NCBI RefSeq assembly: GCF_900250075.1
Contig: NZ_LT977071.1
Coordinates: forward strand, 1,674,941-1,738,940
Source of the DNA: Cupriavidus taiwanensis
Lineage (GTDB): Bacteria; Pseudomonadota; Gammaproteobacteria; Burkholderiales; Burkholderiaceae
Direction: 5' to 3'
DNA length: 64,000 nucleotides
The notes beneath the pieces were generated by a model. It saw nothing but the letters and a program-made list of their open reading frames with translations. It made no database searches and had not been told where the DNA came from. Shown piece by piece: positions 1-8,544 of the stretch (positions within the stretch are counted from its first letter, which is position 1; each line of letters begins with the position of its first letter). Made by a program: the position numbers and the translations under genes.

Positions 1-453
1 CAGCTGCAGGCGTCGTCCAGCCTGTTCTACGAGGTCTTCCGCAAGCATGACCCCGGCAACCTGCTGCTGGGCCAGGCCGAACGCGAAGTGCTGATGCAGG
101 AGCTGGACGCGCATCGGCTCGCCGCGACGCTGGAGCGGCTGGCGGCGCTGAAGCTGGACCTGCACGCGCTGAAGCGGCCCACGCCGCTGTCGTTCCCGCT
201 GGTGGTGGAGTTCCTGCGCGAGAAGCTCAGCACCGAGAAGCTCGCCGACCGCATCGCCCGGATGCTGGCCGACCTGGAACTGGCGGCCGGACCCGAGCCC
301 GGCGAAGCCGCGGGCATGCCGGCCGAAGCGACGGCCGATGCCGTTGCCGAGGCCGCGCGCTTCGGCATGGCCGACCATGCCGGCCCGTCCGCCAGAACAC
401 CGCGCCGGGCGCGCCGGCCACGCAAGCCGTCGAAGCCGTTGCCGCTGCTATGA
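1..453 (+). CDS. Ligase-associated DNA damage response DEXH-box helicase, C-terminal fragment
   Basis: The reading frame is open from base 1 and gives the last 150 residues of a protein whose start lies outside the window. The segment from [14 protein letters not shown] through [10 protein letters not shown] to [19 protein letters not shown] is typical of the C-terminal region of Lhr-like helicases that accompany bacterial ATP-dependent DNA ligases. No helicase motifs are visible because they lie upstream. The final 60 residues are Ala/Arg-rich and look disordered. Its TGA overlaps the ATG of the next gene (ATGA), and that gene encodes PdeM, the usual partner of this helicase, which supports the call. 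The family is predicted to act in DNA repair with a LigD-like ligase and an exonuclease expected just upstream. Confidence 0.82.
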   Translation, partial: QLQASSSLFYEVFRKHDPGNLLLGQAEREVLMQELDAHRLAATLERLAALKLDLHALKRPTPLSFPLVVEFLREKLSTEKLADRIARMLADLELAAGPEPGEAAGMPAEATADAVAEAARFGMADHAGPSARTPRRARRPRKPSKPLPLL

Positions 454-1157
454 CGCCCGACGCCCGCACCTTGCAGCAGGGCGGCGCGACGGCGGTGGCG
501 GTCGCCGGCGAAACGCTTTGGCTGCTGCCCGAACATGCGCTGTGGTGGCCGGCGGCCCACATGCTGATGGTGGCCGACGTCCACTTCGGCAAGGCCGCGG
601 CGTTCCGCGCGCTCGGGCAACCGGTACCGCACGGCACCACCGGCGACAACCTGTCAGTGCTGACCCGGTTGGTGCGACAACTGCCGGTCGATGAACTGGT
701 ATTCCTCGGCGACTTCCTGCACGCGCGCGCCGCGCGCACGCCAGCGGTGCTGCAGGCGTTATACGACTGGCGCCAGGACCTGCCGGCGCCGTTGCGCTGC
801 ACGCTGGTGCGCGGCAACCACGACGCGCGCGCCGGCGACCCGCCCGCGTCGCTCGGCATTGCCGTGGTGTCCGAGCCCGCGGTGGCGGGCCCGTTCGCGC
901 TCTGCCATATGCCCGGCACGTCGCCGCTGGGCTATGTGCTGGCGGGCCATCTGCACCCGGCCTGCCGGCTGCGCGGCAGCGGCGCCGACAGCCTGCGCCT
1001 GCCCTGCTTCCTGTTCGGGCCGCGCGGTGCCATCCTGCCCGCGTTCGGCGCCTTCACCGGCCATGCCACGGTGCGGCCGCAGGCCGACGAGCGCGCCTAT
1101 GTGGTCGGCGGCGGCAGGGTCTGGCCGGTGGGCACGGGGCGTCAGAACAACGTATAG
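450..1157 (+). CDS. pdeM: Ligase-associated DNA damage response endonuclease PdeM (metallophosphoesterase)
   Basis: This 235-residue calcineurin-type phosphoesterase carries the metal-binding motifs in order: VADVHFGK (Asp43, His45), LGDFLHAR (Asp88) and VRGNHDAR (Asn123, His124), with a late AGHLHP motif. The Trp-rich N-terminus ([11 protein letters not shown]) is characteristic of the PdeM family. The start is fixed by the ATGA overlap with the helicase gene, so the two are probably translationally coupled. The predicted role is phosphodiester cleavage during DNA repair. Its 3' end overlaps the 3' end of the convergent dehydrogenase gene by 16 bp, so there is no room for a terminator between them. 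Confidence 0.87.
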   Translation: MTPDARTLQQGGATAVAVAGETLWLLPEHALWWPAAHMLMVADVHFGKAAAFRALGQPVPHGTTGDNLSVLTRLVRQLPVDELVFLGDFLHARAARTPAVLQALYDWRQDLPAPLRCTLVRGNHDARAGDPPASLGIAVVSEPAVAGPFALCHMPGTSPLGYVLAGHLHPACRLRGSGADSLRLPCFLFGPRGAILPAFGAFTGHATVRPQADERAYVVGGGRVWPVGTGRQNNV

Positions 1158-1915
1158 CCGCCGTCGATGACGAAGGTATCGCCGGTGTGGTAGGCCGAGG
1201 CCGGGCTCATCAGGTAGACCGCGATGCCGGCGAAGTCGCTGCCCTCGCCCCAGCGGCGCATCGGCACGCGCTTGTGCACCATCTCCTGGAAGGCATCGTT
1301 GCCCTGCGCCGCGCTCGTCATCTCGGTCTTGATCCAGCCCGGCAGGATCGAATGGGCGCGGATGCCCTTGCGCGCATACTCGACCGCGAGCCCCCGCATC
1401 ATCGAGATCACGCCGCCCTTGGTGGCGGCGTAGTGCTCGGCGCGCGGCGCGCCTTCGATGGCGGCGACCGAGGCCGTGCTGCACAGCACGCCGCCGTCGC
1501 CCTGCGCCAGCATCTGCCGCACCGCCGCGCGCAGCGTGAAGAAGGCGCCGTCCAGGTTGACGCGCAGGGTCCGGCGCCAGGCCTCGGTGGCGATCTGGTC
1601 GAACGGTGCCTTGCTGCCGCTGCCCACGCCGGCGTTGGCAAAGCAGCCGTCGAGGCGTCCCAGCGCCGCCACCGTGCGCATCATTGCGGCGTCGACCGCC
1701 TGCTCGTCACCGACGTCGCAAAGCTCCGTATGCACCTTGCGCCCGTGCCGGCCCAGCCGGTCCGCGGCGGCGGCGTTCTTGTCCGCGTTGGTGCCCCAGA
1801 TCGCGATATCGGCACCGGCCGCGGCCAGCCCCTCGGCAATGCCCAGGCCAATGCCGCCGTTACCGCCGGTCACCAGTGCCACCTTGCCGGTCAGGTCGAA
1901 CGGATGCGTGCTCAT
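1142..1915 (-). CDS. SDR family NAD(P)-dependent oxidoreductase
   Basis: The 257-residue classical short-chain dehydrogenase has the cofactor motif TGGNGGIG (residues 16-23), ANAG (93-96), a catalytic Ser near 149, and Tyr162 and Lys166 in the YxxxK motif. The C-terminus [10 protein letters not shown] is the usual end of the family. The frame stays open far upstream, but the ATG at 1915 is preceded by GAGGAGACAG, so I use it. The substrate cannot be read from the sequence. No operon partner is evident, since the gene upstream on the same strand is only a 23-codon ORF more than 200 bp away. Confidence 0.85.
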   Translation of the reverse strand: MSTHPFDLTGKVALVTGGNGGIGLGIAEGLAAAGADIAIWGTNADKNAAAADRLGRHGRKVHTELCDVGDEQAVDAAMMRTVAALGRLDGCFANAGVGSGSKAPFDQIATEAWRRTLRVNLDGAFFTLRAAVRQMLAQGDGGVLCSTASVAAIEGAPRAEHYAATKGGVISMMRGLAVEYARKGIRAHSILPGWIKTEMTSAAQGNDAFQEMVHKRVPMRRWGEGSDFAGIAVYLMSPASAYHTGDTFVIDGGYTLF

Positions 1916-2147
1916 GTCTGTCTCCTCGGATGGTTTTGTCGCTGTCTTGGCCGGACATTGTTGGCAAGACAGGCGCAAAAACTCGTCGTCGGAACAGATG
2001 AAATTGACCCAGCGGAAGGGGAAATCAGGGAAGCGGGCGTGGCGCCGCCACGCCGCACTGCAGCAAAGGCATCCTGCGATGCCGGCGGTACGCGCATGCC
2101 GCGGCGATTGCGCCGGCGGCGCGGCGCGGCACGCTACGCGATGTGGT

Positions 2148-2219
2148 CTAGCGCAAGCCGAAGAAGCTGAGTACCGCGAGAATGATGACCACGGCTCCAA
2201 CAAGCCAGACGATATTCAT
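2148..2219 (-). CDS. Putative 23-residue single-helix membrane peptide
   Basis: A 24-codon ORF encodes MNIVWLVGAVVIILAVLSFF followed by GLR and TAG. Nearly the whole product is one hydrophobic helix with a positive C-terminus. The ATG is preceded by AAGGAGAGCTGTC, a strong Shine-Dalgarno at good spacing, which argues that it is translated. It lies upstream of the dehydrogenase on the same strand, 232 bp from that gene's start. Tiny membrane proteins of this kind are often regulators of larger membrane complexes, but no partner is evident here. Function unknown; it is below the length that most gene callers accept. Confidence 0.55.
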   Translation of the reverse strand: MNIVWLVGAVVIILAVLSFFGLR

Positions 2220-2667
2220 GACAGCTCTCCTTGTCCCAAAGGTCCCGACGCGGCCTCTACCGACGCCTTGTGGCGGGTGGATGGTCGACCCGGTCACATG
2301 ACTCTCGGGCCAGCGATATACCCATCGCTGCTGGAACTACCGCAACATCCGTGCCTTGCGATCCCGGCGCGGCGGGTGGCGCATCGTTGGCGGCTCCGCG
2401 CCCGGGCACCTGCCGCTGGCGCCACGACTCCATGGATTACAAAGAAAACCCGCGCCTTAATTACAAAGGCATGACATGGCGGCCGGCGGCAGCGTCGGCA
2501 AGGCAGTTGCCTGGCGGGGTGGTCCGTCATGCGGCACTCCGTCCTGCGCACCGCGATATGAGTGCTGTCCTCCGGATCGGGCACCCGATGGCGCACCGGG
2601 GCCTGGCCGCCGATCTGGTCACGAGTGGCGCTATCATGGCCGCCTCCCCATACTCAGGTTGCCAGTC
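2220..2667. other. Intergenic region without a supported gene
   Basis: About 450 bp with no convincing coding sequence. It probably holds the promoter of the 23-codon gene (minus strand) and that of the LysR gene (plus strand). The only structure I see is a 9-bp direct repeat, ATTACAAAG, at 2436-2444 and 2460-2468 in a locally AT-richer patch; the 24-bp period suggests two protein contacts on one DNA face. This could be an operator for the LysR protein, but that is a guess. Confidence 0.35.
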
Positions 2668-3599
2668 ATGGACAAGGCCCGAGTCCTCACCCTCTTCCTC
2701 GGCGTGGTGCGCGCCGGCAGCTTCCGGCGTGCCGCGGTCGAGGCCGGCGTCACCCCGCAGGCGGCGAGCAAGGCGGTGCGCACGCTCGAGGCCCACCTGG
2801 GCGTGCGCGCCTGCTGCACCGGACCACGCGCAAGCTCAGCCTGACCGAGGAAGGCGCGCGGCTGTTCGAACTGACCGCCCCCGGCATGCGCCAGCTCGAC
2901 GAGGCGCTCGAGCAGGTGCGCGCCAGCCGCGGCGACGACGACGGGCTGATCCGCCTGACCGCGCCGCCGTCGCTCGGCAGCCGCGTGCTGGTGCCGCTGG
3001 TCAAGGGCTTCCGCGACCACCACCCCGGCATCGGCTTCGACGTGGTACTGAGCGACCTCTTCACCGACCTGGTCGAAGCCAGGATCGACGTCGGCTTCCG
3101 CGTCGGCACCAGCCCCGGCCAGAACCTGGTGGCGCGGCGCCTGTGCGACCTGCCGCTGGTGATCTGCGCCGCGCCGGATTACCTGGCGCGGCACGGCGAG
3201 CCGGCCACGCTCGACGCCCTGATGCGGCATCCGTGCACCGGCTTCCGCCGTCCGGCCACCGGGCGCATGGTGCCATGGGAATTGCAGGTCGACGGCAACC
3301 TCGTGTACCAGGAGATACCGGCCGTGGCCAGCTTCAACGATGTGGAGGCCGAGGTCGAGGCGGTACGCGCCGGCATCGGCATCGGCCAGCTGCCCGCCTA
3401 CATGGTCCATGCCGACCTGGTCAGCGGGCGCCTCCGGGCCATCCTGCCCGGATACAGCAGCAGCCAGGTCGGGCTGTACATGTACTACCCGCACCGCAGC
3501 CAGATGCCGGTGCGGGTCCGGCGCTTCATCGACTTCGTGGTGGCGGCCTCGCGCGGCGCGGAACAGTCGTTGTCGCGGCTGGTAGGGCTGGTGGATTAG
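2668..3599 (+). pseudogene. LysR-family transcriptional regulator, interrupted by a frameshift
   Basis: The N-terminal HTH (MDKARVLTLFLGVVRAGSF to KAVRTLEAHLGVR) is in one frame from the ATG at 2668. The remainder, starting LLHRTTRKLSLTEEG and running through a complete substrate-binding domain to LVGLVD, is in another. The two join exactly if one GC dinucleotide is removed from the GTGCGCGCCTG run near 2804-2812, restoring GVRLLHRTTRK. As written, the first frame stops at 2844 after 58 residues. The C-terminal frame shows no other damage, so this is either a recent 2-bp slippage mutation or a sequencing error in a GC repeat. If repaired, the protein would be about 310 residues and might control the dehydrogenase gene downstream. 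Confidence 0.78.
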
Positions 3600-3788
3600 G
3601 TCTTCCGTTGCGGACTGGTGGCATGGTGCCCGAAGCCAAGCGGCTGGCCTGATTGGCAACTATCGGTTGCCATTGAAGCGCTATTGCTGCGTCTAGTGTT
3701 GCGGGCTGCGCCAGCCTAAATTTGTCTCCGTGGCCCCCGCCATCCGACATCGCAGTCCAACACCAAGCAACCGCAAAGGAGATTCACC

Positions 3789-4679
3789 ATGTCCACCACC
3801 CAAATCCAAGCCATTCCCACCCACCCCGCCGGCACCGGCGCCAAGGTCTGGTTCATCACCGGCGCCTCGCGCGGCTTCGGCCTCGAGCTGACCCGCGCCG
3901 CGCTGGCCCGCGGCGACCGCGTCGTCGCCACGGCGCGCAACCCGCAGGCCGTCATCGGCGCCGTGGGCGAGCATGAACACCTGCTCGCGGTGGCGCTCGA
4001 TGTCACCAGCGAAGACCAGGCGATCGCTGCTGCCGCGGCCGCGGTGGCGCGCTTCGGCCGCATCGACGTGCTGGTCAACAACGCCGGCTACGGCCTGCTG
4101 GGCGCGGTGGAAGAGGCCTCGGCCAGGGAGGTCGAGCAGCAGTTCGCCACCAATGTGTTCGGCGTGCTGGCAGTGACGCGCGCGGTGCTGCCGCAGATGC
4201 GCCGCCAGCGCAGCGGCCATATCGTCAACATCTCGTCGATCGGCGGCTATGCCGCGTATCCGGGCTGGGGCGTGTACGGTGCCACCAAGTTCGCGGTCGA
4301 AGGGCTGACCGAAGCGCTGTCGGCCGAGCTGGCGCCGCTGGGCGTCCGTGCCACAGTGGTCGAACCGGGCTTCTTCCGCACCGATTTCCTCGATGCCAGC
4401 TCGCTGGTGCGCGTCGGCACGGAGATCGGCGAGTACGCGGAGACGGTCGGCGCGATGCGCGCGCACATGGCCTCGGCCAACCACCAGCAGCCCGGCGATC
4501 CTGCCCGCCTGGCCACCGCCCTGCTCGCGCTGGCCGACAGCGATAACCCGCCGGTGCGGCTGCCGCTGGGTTCCGACACGGTCGCGCGCATCGCCGACAA
4601 GCACCGCAAGGTGGAAGGCGAGCTGGCCGCGTGGCATGCGCTGGCGGTGTCGACCGACCACGCCGACGCGCGCGGCTGA
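3789..4679 (+). CDS. SDR family oxidoreductase
   Basis: The 296-residue protein has the Rossmann motif TGASRGFG (24-31), NNAG (97-100), the Ser pair near 149-150 and the active-site Tyr163/Lys167 (YGATK). The longer C-terminus (EYAETVGAMRAHMASANHQQ) and the phrase EPGFFRTDF place it among the extended oxidoreductases of the SDR5-like group commonly annotated as oxidoreductase or NAD(P)-dependent dehydrogenase. AAAGGAGATTCACC precedes the ATG. It follows the interrupted LysR gene on the same strand by 189 bp and is followed by a stem-loop at 4732-4758. The substrate is unknown. Confidence 0.86.
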   Translation: MSTTQIQAIPTHPAGTGAKVWFITGASRGFGLELTRAALARGDRVVATARNPQAVIGAVGEHEHLLAVALDVTSEDQAIAAAAAAVARFGRIDVLVNNAGYGLLGAVEEASAREVEQQFATNVFGVLAVTRAVLPQMRRQRSGHIVNISSIGGYAAYPGWGVYGATKFAVEGLTEALSAELAPLGVRATVVEPGFFRTDFLDASSLVRVGTEIGEYAETVGAMRAHMASANHQQPGDPARLATALLALADSDNPPVRLPLGSDTVARIADKHRKVEGELAAWHALAVSTDHADARG

Positions 4680-4731
4680 GCCTGCGCGGCACACGGTTTG
4701 CTGCACTGCAGTCAAGCCCGTGCGTCTCCAA

Positions 4732-4758
4732 AAGCGGCCGGCGGAGAGCCGGCCGCTT
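4732..4758 (+). terminator. Stem-loop, likely terminator after the SDR gene
   Basis: A perfect 11-bp stem (AAGCGGCCGGC pairing with GCCGGCCGCTT) around a 5-nt loop, 50 bp past the stop codon. An A-tract precedes it. No good U-run follows, so it may work as a weak or Rho-assisted terminator, or simply as an mRNA 3'-end stabiliser. Confidence 0.5.
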
Positions 4759-4875
4759 CACTTGCAGTCACCCTTGCGTCGGGCATTGCACGGTATCGGC
4801 ACGCATATATGTCGCTTCCGCCGAATTTCGCCAATAATGCCCTGAGAGTCATTGCCGGACGAACCGAGAGCCACC

Positions 4876-6939
4876 ATGCACGAGAGTCCCGATGCCATCC
4901 GCACTGTCGCCCTGCTCGGGCACGCAGGAAGCGGCAAGACCTCGCTCGCCGAGGCGCTGCTGCACAAGGGCGGTGCGGTGCACACGCCTGGCAGCGTCGA
5001 ACGCGGGTCCACCGTGTGCGACAACGATCCGCTCGAGCGCAAGTACAAGCGCTCGCTCAGCGCCGCGGTCGCCCACCTGGACTACCGCGACACCCGCATC
5101 TACCTGATCGACACCCCGGGCTACCCGGATTTCTCCGGGCACGCCATCAGCGCGCTGGCCGCGGTCGAAACCGCGGCCATCGTCATCAATGCGCAGACCG
5201 GCATCGAAATGACCACGCGCCGCGCCATGGCGTGGGCGCAGGCGCGCCAGCTGTGCCGGATGATCATCATCAACGGCATCGACGGCGAGAAGGTCGACCT
5301 GCCCGCGCTGCTGGCGGAGATACAGGAGGCCTTCGGCAAGGAATGCCTGCCCATCAACCTGCCTGCCGACAGCGGCGGCAAGGTGGTCGACTGCTTCTTC
5401 AATCCGGCCGGCGAGTCGGATTTTTTATCGGTGGCGTCCGCGCACGACGCGCTGATCGACCAGGTGATCGAGATCGACCCCGAGCTGATGGAGCTGTACC
5501 TGGAGCAGGGCGAGGCCATCACCCCCGAGCAACTGCACGCGCCGTTCGAGCGCGCGCTGCGCGAAGGCCATCTGGTGCCGATCTGCTTTACCTCGGCCGT
5601 CACCGGCGCCGGCATCGAAGCGTTGCTGGACGTGTTCGTGCGGCTGTTGCCCAACCCCACCGAAGGCAACCCGCCGCTGTTCTACCGCTCCACCGGCGCG
5701 GATGCCGAGGGCACCGAACAGCGCCAGGCGGTGCGCGCCGAACCGGTGCCGGACAAGCATGTGCTGGCGCATGTGTTCAAGGTGGTGATCGACCCCTATG
5801 TCGGCAAGCTGGCGATTTTCCGCATCCACCAGGGCACGGTCACGCGCGACAGCCAGCTCTATATCGGCGAAGGGCGCCAGCCGTTCAAGGTGGCGCACCT
5901 GCTGCGGCTGCAGGGCAAGGAGACCCAGGAAGTGCCGCGCGCCGGCCCCGGCGATATCTGCGCGGTGGCCAAGGTCGATGAACTGGGCTTCGACGCGGTG
6001 CTGCACGACGCCACCGAGGACGGCAACATCCACCTGACGCCGCTGGAATTTCCCACCCCCATCTATGGCCTGGCGATCGAGCCGGCGCGGCGCGGCAACG
6101 AGCAGCGCCTGGCAGAAGTGCTGCACAAGCTCAGCGCGGAAGACCCGTGCCTGCGCGTCGAGCATCCGGCCGGTACCAACGAGACCGTGGTGTTCGGCCT
6201 GGGCGAGTTCCACCTGCGCTGCGCGCTGGAGCGGCTGACCGATCAGTACAAGCTGGAAGTGGCAACGCGCCCGCCCAAGATCGCCTATCGCGAAACCATC
6301 GGCGGCAAGGCCGAGGGCCATCACCGGCACAAGAAGCAGACCGGCGGCGCCGGGCAGTTCGGTGAAGTGATGCTGCGCGTCGAGCCGCTGTCGCGCGGCG
6401 AAGGCTTCGACTTTGTCGATGCGGTCAAGGGCGGCGCGATTCCGGGCCAGTTCATTCCCGCCGTGGAAAAAGGCATCCGCCAGGTGCTCGACAGCGGCCC
6501 GCTGGCGGGCTTCCCGATGCAGGACGTGCGCGTGACCGTGTACGACGGCAAGAGTCATCCGGTCGATTCCAAGGAAGTCGCGTTCGCTACCGCCGGACGC
6601 AAGGCCTTTATCGACGCGGTGCTCAAGGCCAGGCCGAGCGTGCTCGAGCCGATCGTCGATATCGAGGTCACGGCGCCTGGCAGCGCCATGGGCGACATCA
6701 TCGGCGACCTGTCGACCAAGCGCGGTCAGGTCCATGGCACGCGCACCGCGGCCGGCAATACGGTGATCGTCGCCGGGCAGGTGCCGCTGTCGGAGCTGAA
6801 CGACTACCAGTCACGGCTGAACAGCATCACCGGCGGGCATGGCAGCTACACCATCCAGTTCAGCCACTACGACAACGTGCCGCCCGCGCAGCAGGAGAAG
6901 ATGGCGGCGCGGCACAAGGCGCAGCCGGATACGGACTGA
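4876..6939 (+). CDS. Elongation factor G-like translational GTPase
   Basis: A 687-residue EF-G paralogue (canonical EF-G is about 700). It has a P-loop GHAGSGKT near the N-terminus, DTPGYPDF as G3, and the domain II to V architecture ending with the EF-G C-terminal fold. The canonical G4 motif NKxD reads NGID here, so the Lys that packs on guanine is replaced by Gly. The family of EF-G-like proteins is known beside canonical EF-G, but the function of this branch is not settled. I choose the ATG at 4876; a TTG eight codons earlier is also open but lacks a good SD. It stands alone, not next to rpsL/rpsG, so it is not the housekeeping fusA. Confidence 0.83.
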   Translation: MHESPDAIRTVALLGHAGSGKTSLAEALLHKGGAVHTPGSVERGSTVCDNDPLERKYKRSLSAAVAHLDYRDTRIYLIDTPGYPDFSGHAISALAAVETAAIVINAQTGIEMTTRRAMAWAQARQLCRMIIINGIDGEKVDLPALLAEIQEAFGKECLPINLPADSGGKVVDCFFNPAGESDFLSVASAHDALIDQVIEIDPELMELYLEQGEAITPEQLHAPFERALREGHLVPICFTSAVTGAGIEALLDVFVRLLPNPTEGNPPLFYRSTGADAEGTEQRQAVRAEPVPDKHVLAHVFKVVIDPYVGKLAIFRIHQGTVTRDSQLYIGEGRQPFKVAHLLRLQGKETQEVPRAGPGDICAVAKVDELGFDAVLHDATEDGNIHLTPLEFPTPIYGLAIEPARRGNEQRLAEVLHKLSAEDPCLRVEHPAGTNETVVFGLGEFHLRCALERLTDQYKLEVATRPPKIAYRETIGGKAEGHHRHKKQTGGAGQFGEVMLRVEPLSRGEGFDFVDAVKGGAIPGQFIPAVEKGIRQVLDSGPLAGFPMQDVRVTVYDGKSHPVDSKEVAFATAGRKAFIDAVLKARPSVLEPIVDIEVTAPGSAMGDIIGDLSTKRGQVHGTRTAAGNTVIVAGQVPLSELNDYQSRLNSITGGHGSYTIQFSHYDNVPPAQQEKMAARHKAQPDTD

Positions 6940-6982
6940 AGGCCTTACGCCGAAGATTTACGCGCACAATGCCGCGGGTGTG

Positions 6983-7010
6983 CTCCCTCTCCCCCAAGCA
7001 GGAGAGGGAA
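6983..7010. repeat. REP-like palindromic repeat, copy 1 (single hairpin)
   Basis: CCCTCTCC and GGAGAGGG flank an 8-base loop (CCCAAGCA) between the convergent EF-G-like and boxA genes. It is a degenerate member of the CCCCTCTCCCGC family found in seven intergenic positions of this window, and could act as a bidirectional 3' end for both genes. Confidence 0.65.
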
Positions 7011-7042
7011 TACACAAGCGGTTGACGGGAGACAAAGCAAGT

Positions 7043-8323
7043 TCAATACGTCTCCAGATGCAAGCGCCCCTCCCGCTTCAACCGCTCAGCCACCCCCTCC
7101 CAATTCAACCCCGCCTGCTGCGCCACATCGCGCAGCGCCAGCACCACGCCCTCTTCCATGCTCTTCAGCCCGCACACATAGAAGTACGTGTCAGGGCTGG
7201 CCAGCAGTGCCGCCAGGTCCGCCGCGCGCTCGCGCATCAGGTCCTGCACGTAGCGCTTCGGCTGCCCCGCCGTGCGCGAGAACGCCAGGTTGATGTCGAT
7301 GAAATCCTTGGGCAGCTTCTGCAGCGGACCGAAATAAGGCAGTTCCTCCTGCGTGCGGGCGCCGAAGAACAGCATCAGCTTGCCGCCGTCGAACTTGCCC
7401 GCCTTGCGCAGGCGCCGGCGCCATTCGGTCATCGCCCGCATCGGTGCGCTGCCGGTACCAGTGCAGATCATCACGATGTTGGAGCGCGGATGGTTGGGCA
7501 TCAGGAAGCTGGCGCCGAACGGGCCGATCACCTCGACCTTGTCGCCCACCTTCAGGTCGCACATATAGTTCGAGCCGACACCGCGCACGGGATTGCCGTC
7601 GTGGTCCTGCAGCACGCGCTTGATGGTCAGCGACAGGTTGTTGTAGCCCGGCCGCTCGCCGTTGCGCGGACTGGCGATGGAGTACTGCCGCGCATGATGC
7701 GGGCGGCCGCTGGCGTCGGTGCCAGGCGGCACGATGCCGATCGACTGGCCTTCCAGCACCGGGAACGGCGTGGTGCCGAAGTCCAGCACGATGTGGTGGG
7801 TGTCGTAGTCGCGGCCCACCTCGGTCACGCGCACGTTGCCGGTGACGGTGGCGGTGATGGTCTTGGTGGGCGCCTTGGCGCCATACAGGTTGGTGTAGGC
7901 ATGCGCGGCGGACCACGGCGGCACGGTGGCGCCGTAGCGGGCGCTGTTGAAGGCCTCCTCGGCGCTGCCGGCCAGCGGCGATGCCGTGGGAACCTCCGGC
8001 GCTGCCGGCTGCAGGCCGGCGCCAGGGGCCATGTCGGCGAGCTGCTCCGGCGACAGTTCATCCGGCAGCGCGTCCCAGGTCAGCTGCTCGTCGACGCTAT
8101 AGGCGCGCAGCTTCGGCACGTCGCGCCAGTTGTCGATCGATCCGGTCGGACACGGGGCAATGCAAGCCATGCACAGGTTGCACTTGTCGGCATCGACCAC
8201 GTAGTTGCGCGAGTCATGGGTGATCGCGCCCACCGGGCAGGTGGCTTCGCAGGTGTTGCAGCGGATGCAGATCTCGGGATCGATCAGGTGCTGCTTGATG
8301 ACTTGAATTTCTGCCATGTCCAT
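7043..8323 (-). CDS. boxA: Benzoyl-CoA 2,3-epoxidase, reductase subunit BoxA
   Basis: The 426-residue protein begins with two [4Fe-4S] ferredoxin clusters ([12 protein letters not shown] and [12 protein letters not shown], within the first 65 residues). A linker and a ferredoxin-NADP+ reductase-like half follow, with RQYSIAS for FAD and a GTGSAPMR pyridine-nucleotide motif. BoxA passes electrons from NADPH to BoxB, which epoxidises benzoyl-CoA. The length matches known BoxA (about 415). The ATG at 8323 is preceded by GGAGAC; the frame extends upstream only through the REP element, which is not coding. It is the last gene of boxR-boxC-boxB-boxA and is separated from boxB by 221 bp holding a REP composite. 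Confidence 0.94.
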   Translation of the reverse strand: MDMAEIQVIKQHLIDPEICIRCNTCEATCPVGAITHDSRNYVVDADKCNLCMACIAPCPTGSIDNWRDVPKLRAYSVDEQLTWDALPDELSPEQLADMAPGAGLQPAAPEVPTASPLAGSAEEAFNSARYGATVPPWSAAHAYTNLYGAKAPTKTITATVTGNVRVTEVGRDYDTHHIVLDFGTTPFPVLEGQSIGIVPPGTDASGRPHHARQYSIASPRNGERPGYNNLSLTIKRVLQDHDGNPVRGVGSNYMCDLKVGDKVEVIGPFGASFLMPNHPRSNIVMICTGTGSAPMRAMTEWRRRLRKAGKFDGGKLMLFFGARTQEELPYFGPLQKLPKDFIDINLAFSRTAGQPKRYVQDLMRERAADLAALLASPDTYFYVCGLKSMEEGVVLALRDVAQQAGLNWEGVAERLKREGRLHLETY

Positions 8324-8390
8324 GGCGGTCTCCAGAATCAGAGGGCAACGCGGGGACTGCGCTCGGGCTTGCCAAGGCCCGTCGCGAACG

Positions 8391-8520
8391 CTCCCCTCTC
8401 CCGCGCAGTGGGAGAGGGGTGGGGGAGAGGGCCGGAGTGTCCACGAAGTGAAGCGCGTCGGTATGCCAGCGCCTGCCCTCTCCCCTGCCCCTCTCCCGCA
8501 AGCGGGAGAGGGGAGCAAAC
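8391..8520. repeat. REP-like composite repeat, copy 2 (two hairpins, boxB-boxA gap)
   Basis: Two long palindromes, 8393-8419 and 8488-8513, each with a 10-bp CCCCTCTCCC/GGGAGAGGGG stem, flank about 70 bp that include GGAGAGGGCC and GCCTGCCCTCTCCCC as an inner inverted pair. The reverse complement of the whole block aligns along its length with 31895-32034, including the central part around GCTTCACTTCG. It sits between boxB and boxA inside an operon, so it may tune the amount of boxA mRNA. Confidence 0.8.
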
Positions 8521-8544
8521 AGGGAGCGATTGTGAGACCGTGGC

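Noticed and set aside
2294..2596. Minus-strand ORF of 100 codons upstream of the LysR gene
   Set aside because: Arg/Cys-rich, no SD and no family; it overlaps the likely promoter region.
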